From assembly GCA_944390695.1 (NCBI GenBank), contig CALXQP010000048.1, forward strand, positions 1 to 60,490: 60,490 nt of DNA, given 5' to 3'. The notes below the pieces were generated by a model. That model had not been told where the DNA came from. It was given only the letters and a program-made list of their open reading frames with translations, and did not search any database. Positions 25,766 through 35,643 of this stretch are shown piece after piece. Each line of letters begins with the position of its first letter. Position 1 is the first letter of the stretch. The stretch comes from an uncultured Clostridia bacterium (lineage in GTDB: Bacteria; Bacillota; Clostridia; TANB77; CAG-508). The translations under genes were made by a program, and so were the position numbers.

Positions 25766-26733
25766 AAGAAATTTCTGTAATAATACCAAATTATAATTCT
25801 GGTACATATATAAAAAGATGTTTAGATTCTTTGTTAGAACAAGAATATAAAGTAAATGAAATAATAGTAATAGATGATTGTTCAAAAGATGAATCAAAAG
25901 ATATTGTAAAAGATTATGCAGAAAAAAATGGTAATATTGTTTTATTAGAAAATAAAGAAAATAAAGGAGTAGCATATTCAAGAAATAAAGGAATTGAAAA
26001 TGCAAAATCAGAATATATAATGTTTTGTGATTCAGATGATTGGTATGAAAAAGATGCTACTAAAAAAATGGTTGCTACTCTAGAAAAAAATCAGGCAGAT
26101 TTTGTGATGACAGGATATTATATAACATATAATAATGGCAAAAAAATAGAAATAAAATTTAATGAGTTATTTAAAGAAAAAATAATTGATAAAGATACTT
26201 GTATAGCTTTTTTACCAATAACATCTAGTGCAAAATTAATAAAAAAATCTATTTTTGAAGAACATGGTTTAAAATATATAGAAGGAATAAAAAATTGTGA
26301 GGAACTTCCTGTAATACCAGTTGCAGCTTTTTGGTCAGGAAAAGCAGTATATTTAGATGAGTGTTTATATAATTATTATCAAAGAGAAAATTCAGCATCA
26401 AATAACAAAATACAAGATTTATCTTTTTATGATATAACTTATACAAAGTTTTGTGAGAAAATACCAAAAGAATATAAAGCAGCTGTAAATACAAGGATGT
26501 TTGAACATTTATTATATAGTAAAACTTTTAGTTTAATAAAAAATAATTTTACAAATGAAGAGATTATAAAAAATATAAAAAGATGTAAAAAAGAATTGAA
26601 TGGGCAAAAAATAAATCGTATTTTAAAAAAATTTCCATTAAGAAAAAAAATATTTTTAATATGTGCATTATTAGAAATAAAATTCCCATTAAAATTATAT
26701 GTGAAATTACAGGAAAAAATAATAGGGGGATAA
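25762..26733 (+). CDS. GT2 family glycosyltransferase
   Basis: This 323-residue soluble or peripheral enzyme starts with SVIIPNYNSGTYIKRCLDSLL, has IDDCSKDES and the DxD-type FCDSDDWYEKD. The C-terminal third is basic and poorly conserved. It follows the ExoA-like gene in an overlapping arrangement, so it likely adds a further sugar of the same repeat unit. Linkage and sugar are unknown. Confidence 0.88.
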   Translation: MKEISVIIPNYNSGTYIKRCLDSLLEQEYKVNEIIVIDDCSKDESKDIVKDYAEKNGNIVLLENKENKGVAYSRNKGIENAKSEYIMFCDSDDWYEKDATKKMVATLEKNQADFVMTGYYITYNNGKKIEIKFNELFKEKIIDKDTCIAFLPITSSAKLIKKSIFEEHGLKYIEGIKNCEELPVIPVAAFWSGKAVYLDECLYNYYQRENSASNNKIQDLSFYDITYTKFCEKIPKEYKAAVNTRMFEHLLYSKTFSLIKNNFTNEEIIKNIKRCKKELNGQKINRILKKFPLRKKIFLICALLEIKFPLKLYVKLQEKIIGG

Positions 26734-26736
26734 AAA

Positions 26737-28203
26737 ATGTTATTTAACTCATATATATTTATATTTTTATTTTTACCAATAACATTATTATTGTATTTTA
26801 GTTTAAATAGATTTAACAGATATAAAACAGCCAAATGTGTATTAATAATTGCTTCTCTATGTTTTTATGGATATTCTAACATAAATTATTTATATATAAT
26901 AATAACAAGTATATTAGTAAATTATTTAATTAATAGAATATTTAGGAAAATCAAACGAAAAAGTTACAGAATTTTAACTTTGATAACAGGTTTAGCTTTT
27001 AATTTAGGGATGATAATCTATTTTAAATATTATGATTTTATAATAGAATCAATTAATAATATAGCATCAACAAATTTTAATTTAATAAATGTAATGTTAC
27101 CATTAGGAATTAGTTTTTTTACATTCCAACAAATAGCTTATATAGTAGATTCATATAAAGGATTAGTAAAAGATTATACATTATTAGATTATTCGCTTTT
27201 TGTAACATTTTTTCCACAATTGATATCAGGACCAATAACATTATATTCAGAATTAATACCTCAATTCGAAGATGAAAAAAATAAAAAATTTAATTCTGAG
27301 AACTTTAGTAAAGGATTAATGGCATTTTCATTTGGTATAGCCAAAAAAGTTTTAATTGCTGATACATTTGCTATTGCAGCAAATTATGTATTTGGAAATC
27401 CTAATGATCCTAATACAACTAATTTAATATTAGGAATGTTATCATATACATTCCAAATATATTTTGACTTCAGTGGATATTGTGATATGGCATTAGGAAT
27501 AGGATATATGTTTAATATAAAATTAGCAACAAACTTTAATTCTCCATATAAATCATATTCAATTGGAGAGTTTTGGAAGAGATGGCATATGACATTAACA
27601 AGATTTTTTACAACATATATATACATACCATTAGGTGGAAGTAGAAAAGGGAAAATAAGAACTTATATTAATGTTTTTATTGTATTTTTAGTAAGTGGAA
27701 TATGGCATGGAGCTAATTTTACATTTATATTATGGGGAATTTTACATGGACTAGCTTCTATATTAAATAGAATATTTAAAAATACAATAGAAAAGACAAA
27801 TGCAGTATTTAATTGGATAACAACATTTTTATTTATCAATTTTACATGGATATTTTTTAGAGCGAATACAATTACAGATGCTATAAATATGATTAAACAT
27901 ATTTTAAAATTAAATTTCGGACCAATAGATCCAGAAATTACATCAGCATTTGCTTTACCAGAATTAACAGGAATGGCAGATTTGTTTAATATGAAGGGTT
28001 GGATAGCTGAAAATTATAGTAGTTTATATTTGTTATTATTTTTTGCATTTGCATTTTTTGCTATATTATGTATGAAAAATACAAATGAAAGAATAGATGA
28101 TTTTAAACCGAATTTAAAAACAGCTACTCTTTCAGCAATATTATTAGTTGCTTCAATAGTATCTTTATCAGGAGTAAGTACATTTTTATATTTTAATTTT
28201 TAA
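26737..28203 (+). CDS. MBOAT-family O-acyltransferase (AlgI-like)
   Basis: This 488-residue polytopic protein belongs to the membrane-bound O-acyltransferase family (AlgI, DltB). It has about ten to twelve helices, the segment PLGISFFTFQQIAYIVDSYKG, IGEFWKRWHMTLTRFF and the catalytic His in SGIWHGANFTFILWG. Such proteins move an acyl group, usually acetyl, across the membrane for transfer to a polysaccharide. The two SGNH-like genes that follow are the expected extracytoplasmic partners. The spacing from the upstream gene is only three bases. Confidence 0.93.
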   Translation: MLFNSYIFIFLFLPITLLLYFSLNRFNRYKTAKCVLIIASLCFYGYSNINYLYIIITSILVNYLINRIFRKIKRKSYRILTLITGLAFNLGMIIYFKYYDFIIESINNIASTNFNLINVMLPLGISFFTFQQIAYIVDSYKGLVKDYTLLDYSLFVTFFPQLISGPITLYSELIPQFEDEKNKKFNSENFSKGLMAFSFGIAKKVLIADTFAIAANYVFGNPNDPNTTNLILGMLSYTFQIYFDFSGYCDMALGIGYMFNIKLATNFNSPYKSYSIGEFWKRWHMTLTRFFTTYIYIPLGGSRKGKIRTYINVFIVFLVSGIWHGANFTFILWGILHGLASILNRIFKNTIEKTNAVFNWITTFLFINFTWIFFRANTITDAINMIKHILKLNFGPIDPEITSAFALPELTGMADLFNMKGWIAENYSSLYLLLFFAFAFFAILCMKNTNERIDDFKPNLKTATLSAILLVASIVSLSGVSTFLYFNF

Positions 28204-28212
28204 GGAGAAGAA

Positions 28213-29292
28213 ATGAAAAGAAATGAATTAGTTATTACTAATAATAAAAAATACAATAAATTTATATTTAATTTTTTTGCAATTGCAATAACAATTCTAG
28301 TGGCATTTATGATAATCATGATAATTATAGACCCATTTTATCATTATCATGCACCAATAAAACCTTTAAAACTAGTACAAGAAAAACAGGCATATCAAAA
28401 TTTGGGAATTGCTAGAAATTTGACATATGATTCAATATTAACAGGTTCATCAATGACAGAAAATTTTAGAATAAGTCAAATAAATGAACTATTTGGATGT
28501 GATGCAGTAAAATTATCTTTCCAAGGAGGAAGAGTGCCTAATTATGAATTATTATTTAATGAAGCATTTAAAAATGAAAATGTAGAAATAAAAAATATTT
28601 TTTATGGATGTGATATATCACCATATATAGATGATCCAAATTCTGAAATACCAAATAAAATACCAGAATATTTATATGATGGAAATATATTTACAGATAT
28701 TAAATATGTATTAAATAAAACTGCAATGCTTAATTATGCAATTCCATATTTAAAATATGGCTTGCAAAATAATTTACCAAATATTGATGACTCATATATG
28801 TGGTACCAAATAAGTACATTTGATAAAAGTGAAGCAATAAAACAATATAATAGGCCAGATTTACAAGAAAAAAAGCCAAGCAATTTGTATGAAGAAAATG
28901 TTAAAATCAATTGTGAAAAAATAGGAAAATATATTAAAGAAAATCCAGATGTAAACTTTTATGTATTTTTCCCACCATATAGTATTTTATATTATGATAG
29001 TTTTAATAGAGAAGGAAGATTAGAAGCTGTAATAAATGCACAAGAAATGGTTGCAGAATATTTTTTACAATTTCCAAATGTAAATTTAAGCTCATTTTTG
29101 GCTGAAAAAGATATTATATGTAATTTAGATAATTATAAAGATTATACACATTATTCTGAAAAAATAAATAAATATATGGCAGAAGAAATAAAAGCAGAAG
29201 GAAAAATGTTAAATAAAGATAATTATAAAAAATATTTTGAAGATTTTAGAGATTTTTTGTATAATTATGATTATGATAAAATATTTGAATAG
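28213..29292 (+). CDS. SGNH-like extracytoplasmic O-acetylation protein, paralogue 1
   Basis: This 359-residue protein has one N-terminal membrane helix (residues about 18-42) and an outside domain. LTGSSMTENF near residue 78 resembles the GDS/GSS nucleophile block of SGNH enzymes and DltD/AlgJ-type partners. KDYTHYSEK near residue 320 provides the DxxH pair. It probably transfers or removes acetyl groups delivered by the adjacent MBOAT protein. GGAGAAG precedes the ATG. The next gene is a paralogue, near-identical in the C-terminal part. Confidence 0.75.
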   Translation: MKRNELVITNNKKYNKFIFNFFAIAITILVAFMIIMIIIDPFYHYHAPIKPLKLVQEKQAYQNLGIARNLTYDSILTGSSMTENFRISQINELFGCDAVKLSFQGGRVPNYELLFNEAFKNENVEIKNIFYGCDISPYIDDPNSEIPNKIPEYLYDGNIFTDIKYVLNKTAMLNYAIPYLKYGLQNNLPNIDDSYMWYQISTFDKSEAIKQYNRPDLQEKKPSNLYEENVKINCEKIGKYIKENPDVNFYVFFPPYSILYYDSFNREGRLEAVINAQEMVAEYFLQFPNVNLSSFLAEKDIICNLDNYKDYTHYSEKINKYMAEEIKAEGKMLNKDNYKKYFEDFRDFLYNYDYDKIFE

Positions 29293-29311
29293 GCAAAAGA
29301 AGGGAATTTAA

Positions 29312-30370
29312 ATGAAAAATCAATATAATAAATTTATCTGTGTATTTTTTATAATAGTAGTATTATTAGTGATTACATTTATAGTAACAATAGTATTAAT
29401 AGATCCATTTTATCATTATCATGCACCAATAGAACCGATGAAAGTTATGCCAGAATTGCAAAAACAACTTTATCAAAATGTTGGTATGGCAAGGAATTTG
29501 TCTTATGATGCAATATTGACAGGTTCATCAATGATAGAAAATTTTAGAGTAAGCCAGTTTAATAGATTATTTGATTGTGATACTATAAAATTATCATTTC
29601 CAGCAGGAAAAAATTATCACTATGAAATATTATTTGATCAAGCATTAAAAAATGAAAAAGTAGATATAAAAAAGATCTTTTTTGGTTGTGATATTTCTGC
29701 ATATATTGCTGATCCTAATGCTGAAATTCCTAATAAGATACCAGAATATTTATATGATGAAAATATTTTTACAGATGTAGAATATGTTTTAAATAAAACA
29801 GTTTTATTTGAAAATGCACTTCCAAAACTTAGAACTACTATAAAAAATGAAATACCTGATATAGATTATTCATATGTGTGGTATGTATTTTATACTTTTA
29901 GTAAAGAAGAAGCAATTGCAAATTATGAAAGACCAAATTTACAATCTAAGCAACCTGAAAATATATATGAGGAAAATGTAAAAGTAAATTGTGAAAAAAT
30001 AGGAAAATATATTAAAGAAAATCCAGATATAGAATTCCATATGTTTTTCCCACCATATAGTATTTTATATTATGATAGTTTTAATAGAGAAGGAAGATTA
30101 GAGGCAGTAATAAATGCACAAGAAATGGTTACAGAATATTTTTTACAATTTCCGAATGTAAATTTAAGTTCATTTTTAGCTGAAAAAGATATTATATGTA
30201 ATTTAGATAATTATAAAGATTATACACATTATTCTGAAAAAATAAATGAATATATAGCAGAAAAAATGAAAACAGGAGAAAAATTATTAAACAAAGATAA
30301 TTACAAAAAATATTTTGAAGATGTAAGAAATTTTTTATATAATTATAATTATGAAAACATATTTAAATAG
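29312..30370 (+). CDS. SGNH-like extracytoplasmic O-acetylation protein, paralogue 2
   Basis: This 352-residue tandem paralogue of the previous gene has the same single membrane helix, GSS block (LTGSSMIENF) and DxxH (KDYTHYSEK). The N-terminal two thirds differ at many residues, while about 70 residues around PPYSILYYDSFNREG and LAEKDIICNLDNY are almost unchanged, also in DNA. The pair may modify two positions or two sugars. Function is inferred from fold motifs and from the MBOAT neighbour. Confidence 0.75.
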   Translation: MKNQYNKFICVFFIIVVLLVITFIVTIVLIDPFYHYHAPIEPMKVMPELQKQLYQNVGMARNLSYDAILTGSSMIENFRVSQFNRLFDCDTIKLSFPAGKNYHYEILFDQALKNEKVDIKKIFFGCDISAYIADPNAEIPNKIPEYLYDENIFTDVEYVLNKTVLFENALPKLRTTIKNEIPDIDYSYVWYVFYTFSKEEAIANYERPNLQSKQPENIYEENVKVNCEKIGKYIKENPDIEFHMFFPPYSILYYDSFNREGRLEAVINAQEMVTEYFLQFPNVNLSSFLAEKDIICNLDNYKDYTHYSEKINEYIAEKMKTGEKLLNKDNYKKYFEDVRNFLYNYNYENIFK

Positions 30371-30381
30371 TGGAGGAACAA

Positions 30382-32958
30382 ATGCTAAGTAAGTTAAAAA
30401 AATTAAAACCAGAACATATACTTGAAATTTTAGTAATTATAATTTCATTTATACCTGGAATGATATTAAGATTAATAAAAAAAGATATTTGGATAATATC
30501 TGAAAATGGTGATGATGCAAAAGATAATGCATATACATTTTTCAAATATGTAATTGAAAATAAAAGGAATAAAGATATATATTATGTTGTAAAAAAAGAA
30601 TCAATATATTATGAAAAATTGAAAAAATATCGTAAAAATATATTATTCCAAAATAGTTTAAAACACAATATATACACAATTGCAGCAACTAAATACATAA
30701 GTTCACAGATTGGTTCAGGGTTACCATTTCCACAAATAGTATTTAACTTACAAGGTACATTTTTATATAGGTTTAAAATGATATTTTTACAACATGGAAT
30801 AACTCAAAATAAAGTAAAATGTTTAATGTCTGATGAGAGTAAAATAGATTTGTTTTGCTGTGCAGGAAATGAAGAATATAATTTTGTAATAAATGAATTG
30901 GGATATAAAGAAGAACAAGTTAAAAAAACAGGATTTTGCAGATTTGACTGGTTAAAAGATGAATCTCAAAATAACAACAAAATATTAATGATGTTTACCT
31001 GGAGACAGCAATTTGAAAATAATGAAGAAGAATTTTTAAAATCAAATTATTATAAAACAATACAAGAATTATTAAAAAATGAAAAATTAATAAATTTCTT
31101 AGAAAACAATGATTTAGAAATAAGTGTATGTTTACATGATAATATGATGAAATATAAAGATAAATTTATACCAGCAACTACAAGAATTAAAATAGTAGAT
31201 AAAACAGAAAAAAGTATACAAGAATTATTAAGAGAATGTAAATATTTAATAACAGATTATTCGAGTATTGCTTTTGATTTTGCATATATGCAAAAACCAT
31301 TACAATATTTTCAGTTTGATTATGAAGAATTTAGAGAAAAGCATTTAAAAGAAGGATATTGGAATTATGAAGATGGATTTGGAAAAGTAACTCATAATGT
31401 AGAAGAATGTGTTGATGAATTAATAAATAGTTCACAAAATAATTTTAAAATGGAACAAAAATATCTTGATAAGACTAAAGATTTTTACATATTCAGAGAT
31501 GATAAAAACTGTGAAAGAACATATGATGAAATATGTAAAGTAAAAGGTAAGGAAAGTAATATAGATTCATGGTGGCTAATTAATTTTATATTTTTTATAA
31601 TAAGTTTTTGTACATCACAATTATATTTATTATTATTTGTAAATGTAATTGGAATTTTATTAAATATAATATATGCAAGTAAAAATGTAAGACAAAGAAT
31701 ATATTTTTTGTTATTTAGTATAACATCATTTACATTTTTATTAGCTAAACCAGTTATAAGTATAGTAAAAGGTGTAAATTGGATAAGTAAGTTTCCAGTA
31801 GAATCACAAAAAAATGTATTTTTACTAATTTTTATAGCAATTATTTCTTTATATATAGGGGCTAGAATTAATAGAAAAATTAAAGATGTAGATGTAAAAG
31901 AAAAATCAAATAATAATATATTAACAAATATTGCATTAATATTATTTATAATATGTGCATGTTTTTCAATAATTACAGAATATGATAAACTAATTTATAT
32001 GAATGGAAAAGATTATGTTGAATATTATCTTACATATGAAAACAATTTTAGTCCAATAATCACATTACTAGCAGGAATGGCTAATATTATGTTATGTATA
32101 TTTTTAGCATGTATGCCAAGTAAGAAAAAAGCAATTATTCCTATTGCAATATTTATAATATATAATTTACCAACATTTTTAATTGGGCAAAGAACACCAA
32201 TGGTTGTATCAATATTATTTGTATTAGCTTATTTTATAATTAGAGATTATATAGATAATTCTAAAAAATGGATTGGTAAATTTGAAAAAATAGTTTTAAT
32301 ATTAATGATACCTATTTCAATAATAGGATTAGCAATTTTTAATTATTCAAGAGTAGACGAAAATTTACCAACTAATAATATAATAGGATTATTTGGAGAT
32401 TTTTTCTATACTCAAGGTGTAACATATGATGTTTTAAATATTGGATATATGACAAAAGATGAAATAAAAGAAGTAACAAACCATAATTACACATTTGGAC
32501 CATTTATAGATTATTTTAAATATAGTACAATTTCACAAAAAATATTTGGAACAGAAGATTTACCAGTTGGAAATAATGCAGAAAGAGCATTAAAATCAAG
32601 TAGTTATTCACATATATTGTCATATCTAACAAGAGAAGATTATTTAGATGGACATGGATGGGGCTCATCATTTATATTAGAAACTTATACAGATTTTGGA
32701 CATATAGGAGTAATTATATATAGTATAATTATGGGATATATGTTAATAAATATTCCAAAATTTTTAAAGAAAAATGTATTTATTGCTTCAATAATCTTAA
32801 TAGCAACACTTAATATATTTATAATACCTAGAGCAGAAGCATTGCAATTCTTACAATTTATTATTACACCACAATTTTGGGGTGCATGGATTATGTGCAT
32901 ATTTGTATATAAATGTTTTAATTTTGTAAAAAGCAAATATGAAACAGGGAGGAACTAA
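30382..32958 (+). CDS. Fusion: TagF/TagB-like glycerophosphotransferase plus Wzy-like polymerase
   Basis: Start 30382 (MLSKLKKLKPEHI) follows GGAGG by five bases; the GTG at 30370 overlaps that site. Residues about 1-390 match CDP-glycerol:polyglycerophosphate transferases: an N-terminal hydrophobic anchor, FLQHGITQNKVK in place of the usual HGTP, and LITDYSSIAFDFAYMQKP. Residues about 395-858 form 10-12 membrane helices with FLIGQRTPMVVSIL and a large loop ending GHGWGSSFILETYTDFG, typical of O-antigen polymerases of the Wzy type. The protein may add polyol phosphate and polymerise repeat units. It overlaps the flippase gene by one base. Confidence 0.82.
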   Translation: MLSKLKKLKPEHILEILVIIISFIPGMILRLIKKDIWIISENGDDAKDNAYTFFKYVIENKRNKDIYYVVKKESIYYEKLKKYRKNILFQNSLKHNIYTIAATKYISSQIGSGLPFPQIVFNLQGTFLYRFKMIFLQHGITQNKVKCLMSDESKIDLFCCAGNEEYNFVINELGYKEEQVKKTGFCRFDWLKDESQNNNKILMMFTWRQQFENNEEEFLKSNYYKTIQELLKNEKLINFLENNDLEISVCLHDNMMKYKDKFIPATTRIKIVDKTEKSIQELLRECKYLITDYSSIAFDFAYMQKPLQYFQFDYEEFREKHLKEGYWNYEDGFGKVTHNVEECVDELINSSQNNFKMEQKYLDKTKDFYIFRDDKNCERTYDEICKVKGKESNIDSWWLINFIFFIISFCTSQLYLLLFVNVIGILLNIIYASKNVRQRIYFLLFSITSFTFLLAKPVISIVKGVNWISKFPVESQKNVFLLIFIAIISLYIGARINRKIKDVDVKEKSNNNILTNIALILFIICACFSIITEYDKLIYMNGKDYVEYYLTYENNFSPIITLLAGMANIMLCIFLACMPSKKKAIIPIAIFIIYNLPTFLIGQRTPMVVSILFVLAYFIIRDYIDNSKKWIGKFEKIVLILMIPISIIGLAIFNYSRVDENLPTNNIIGLFGDFFYTQGVTYDVLNIGYMTKDEIKEVTNHNYTFGPFIDYFKYSTISQKIFGTEDLPVGNNAERALKSSSYSHILSYLTREDYLDGHGWGSSFILETYTDFGHIGVIIYSIIMGYMLINIPKFLKKNVFIASIILIATLNIFIIPRAEALQFLQFIITPQFWGAWIMCIFVYKCFNFVKSKYETGRN

Positions 32959-34490
32959 TGAGAGCATTAAAATCAGCAAAAAATATAGTTGTAGCTTTAA
33001 TAAGTAATTTTGCAAATATAATATTAGGAATAGTAATACAATCAATATTTTTAAAAACATTAGGAGAAGAATATTTAGGGCTTAATACACTCTTAACAAG
33101 TATATTATCTATGTTATCAATTGCTGAACTTGGTTTGAGTTCAGCAATTATATATAATTTATATAAACCAATAGCAAATAAAGATGAAGAGAAAATAAAA
33201 TCTTTAATGAGATTTTATAAACAATGTTATACTATAATCATTATTGTAATGCTAGTAATTGGTATAGTGATAAGTTTATTTTTAAAGCAAATAGTTGGAG
33301 AAACAACACAAATACAAAATTTGTATTTATTATATTTTTTATTTTTAGCAGATATAATTTTTTCATATATAATAGCATATAAAAGATCTATTATATATGC
33401 AAATCAAAAAGAATATATAATAAATATAATTCATCTAATTTATTTATTGGTAATGAATGGACTACAAATTGCATTTTTATATATAACCAAAAATTATATG
33501 GTTTTCTTAATAATTAAATTATCATGTAGAATATTAGAAAATATATTAATTTCAGTAATTGCTGATAAAATGTATCCATTTATAAAAGAAAAAAATGTTG
33601 TAGAATTAGAAAAAGAAACTAAAAATAGTATTATCAAAAACATAAAAGCATTATTTTTCCACAAAATAGCAGGTTTTATTGTAAGTAGTACAGATACAAT
33701 ATTAATTTCAGTATTTTTTGAAGGATTAATAACAGTAGCATATTATTCTAATTATAATTTAGTATTATCTGCTCTTACAACTATATTAAATCAATTTCTT
33801 TTATCTGCAACAGCAAGTATAGGTGATTTATTAACTGAAAATAATAAAGAAAATAATTATCAAGTATATAAAAAATTGAATTTTCTTAATTTTGTAATAT
33901 TTATAATAGGTTCAACAGGGATGATATGTGTAATAGAACCATTTATAACAATATTTTTTGGAGAACAATATATATTAGGAAAATTTATCTTGATTTCATT
34001 AATAATAAAATTCTTTATACAAGGTATGAGAAGACCGCTTATGGCTTTTAAAGAAGCGGCAGGTATATTTTATGTAGATAGATTTATGCCTATACTAGAA
34101 TCTATTATTAATTTAATAGCATCAATAATTTTATTAAAAATATGTGGACTAGCAGGAGTATTTTTAGGAACAGCAGTAAGTTCATTATTACTATTATTAT
34201 ATAGTTATCCTAAATATGTATATAGACCATTATTTAATAAGAATTGGAAAGATTATTATAAAGAATTTGCTAAATATATAATTTATGCTATAATTATAAT
34301 TGCAATAACAATGTTTATAAATGATATGATAAAAATAGAAAATGTATTTATACAAGGTGTTATTGGAGCTATTATTGCAATATGTATACCTATGTTAATT
34401 ATATTTGTAGTATCAGGTAGAACAAAGGAATTTGAATATTATGTAGATATTATTAAAAATATAGTATTCAAAAAAAGGAGGAGTAATTAA
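32958..34490 (+). CDS. Polysaccharide flippase (Wzx, MOP superfamily)
   Basis: This 510-residue protein has 12-14 predicted helices and starts NIVVALISNFANIILGIVIQSIFLKTLGEEYLGLNTLL, typical of polysaccharide-type MOP exporters. It moves the lipid-linked repeat unit across the membrane before polymerisation by the preceding Wzy-like domain. GGGAGG lies before the ATG, inside the end of the upstream gene. The stop overlaps the LCP gene by one base. Confidence 0.9.
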   Translation: MRALKSAKNIVVALISNFANIILGIVIQSIFLKTLGEEYLGLNTLLTSILSMLSIAELGLSSAIIYNLYKPIANKDEEKIKSLMRFYKQCYTIIIIVMLVIGIVISLFLKQIVGETTQIQNLYLLYFLFLADIIFSYIIAYKRSIIYANQKEYIINIIHLIYLLVMNGLQIAFLYITKNYMVFLIIKLSCRILENILISVIADKMYPFIKEKNVVELEKETKNSIIKNIKALFFHKIAGFIVSSTDTILISVFFEGLITVAYYSNYNLVLSALTTILNQFLLSATASIGDLLTENNKENNYQVYKKLNFLNFVIFIIGSTGMICVIEPFITIFFGEQYILGKFILISLIIKFFIQGMRRPLMAFKEAAGIFYVDRFMPILESIINLIASIILLKICGLAGVFLGTAVSSLLLLLYSYPKYVYRPLFNKNWKDYYKEFAKYIIYAIIIIAITMFINDMIKIENVFIQGVIGAIIAICIPMLIIFVVSGRTKEFEYYVDIIKNIVFKKRRSN

Positions 34491-35509
34491 TGGAAGAAGA
34501 AAATTTTGAAAAAAGTAGAAAAGGTAGAAGATATAAGAAAAAATCTGGAGTAGGTAAAAAAATAGGAATAGCAATATTAATAATATTAGCGATAATAGTT
34601 ATAATATTAGGAATTGGAATAGGTATGGTTGCAACTAAAATTGGAAAAATCAATTTTAGTGAATTAGATGAAAGTCAATTAGGATTAAATAATGATTTAT
34701 ATAATGAAGTTTCTGGTAGTATAAGTAGAGAAGAATTTGAAAGTATAAAAAATGTTGCTTTATTTGGTGTTGATGGAGGTAGAAGTGATACAATCATAAT
34801 TGCCTCAATAAATCAAACAAATCATACAATCAAATTGATTAGTATTCCAAGAGATACATATGTACAAGTAGATGGACATGGTAAAACCAAAATAAATCAT
34901 TCATATGCATATGGTAAAGAACAATTAGCATTAAAGACAATCAATTCAAATTTTGGACTAAATATTTCTGAATATGTAACTATCAACTTTGAGGGCTTAA
35001 TAAATGTTATTAATAAAATTGGTGGTATAGAACTTACAATTACTAAAGCAGAAAAAGATTATATTAATGAATTTGTTCATGAATCTTATGCTTTAACAGG
35101 TAAACCTACTCAATTATTAAATAGTTATGGTAAAGTAAAATTAACAGGAGAGCAAGCTCTAACACATGCAAGAAATAGAACAGTAGGAAATGATTTTGAC
35201 AGAGAAGAAAGACAAAGAGATGTTATTACTGCTGCAATGAGCAAAGTTACTGATATGAGCTTATCAGAAATGTGGGATATTAGTGATAGCATTTTAGCAG
35301 AAGTTAAAACAAATTTAGATGTTTCTGAATGTATGGGGATTGCTGCAAATGTACTTTCTAATAGTAGTACATATCTAAGTAGTATTACATCAAAACAAGT
35401 ACCTTCAGAGACAGATGGAAAAGGTCAAAAAATTGATGGAGTATATTATTTTGTTTGCGATTTAGAAAAAGCTAGCCAAACATTTAAAGATACAATATAT
35501 GGAGAATAA
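34490..35509 (+). CDS. LytR-CpsA-Psr (LCP) family glycopolymer ligase
   Basis: LCP proteins attach lipid-linked glycopolymers to peptidoglycan. The 339-residue protein has a basic cytoplasmic N-terminus, one membrane helix (about residues 25-50) and an outside LCP domain with NVALFGVDGG, SDTIIIASIN, LISIPRDTYVQV and KINHSYAYG, plus ARNRTVGNDFDREERQRDV with pyrophosphate-binding arginines. As last gene of operon 1 it indicates that the product ends up covalently bound to the cell wall. Confidence 0.93.
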   Translation: MEEENFEKSRKGRRYKKKSGVGKKIGIAILIILAIIVIILGIGIGMVATKIGKINFSELDESQLGLNNDLYNEVSGSISREEFESIKNVALFGVDGGRSDTIIIASINQTNHTIKLISIPRDTYVQVDGHGKTKINHSYAYGKEQLALKTINSNFGLNISEYVTINFEGLINVINKIGGIELTITKAEKDYINEFVHESYALTGKPTQLLNSYGKVKLTGEQALTHARNRTVGNDFDREERQRDVITAAMSKVTDMSLSEMWDISDSILAEVKTNLDVSECMGIAANVLSNSSTYLSSITSKQVPSETDGKGQKIDGVYYFVCDLEKASQTFKDTIYGE

Positions 35510-35524
35510 ACTAGTGCCGGGCCA

Positions 35525-35567
35525 AGGGCAAATTGGTGCCGGTTCTCTTTTTGCCAATTTGTCCTTG
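35525..35567 (-). repeat. Family A copy inside a hairpin (possible terminator)
   Basis: A family A unit in reverse orientation (about 35532-35554) is enclosed by AAGGGCAAATTGG and CCAATTTGTCCTT, which pair with one mismatch. The hairpin sits after the LCP gene and its right edge touches the -35 box of the next promoter. Confidence 0.75.
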
Positions 35568-35610
35568 ACAAAGGTTTATTTTTATACTATAATGTTAGCT
35601 GTGGTTAACA
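35565..35610 (+). promoter_or_regulatory. Suf operon promoter with overlapping dyad
   Basis: TTGACA (35565-35570), 17 bases and TATAAT (35588-35593) form a consensus promoter. An imperfect dyad, TGTTAGCTGTGGTTAACA (35593-35610), starts at the last base of the -10 box and covers the expected start site, a position suited to repression by the adjacent DtxR-like protein. Confidence 0.8.
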
Positions 35611-35643
35611 AATTGCTATGAAATGGAAAAAAGGAGAAATGAT

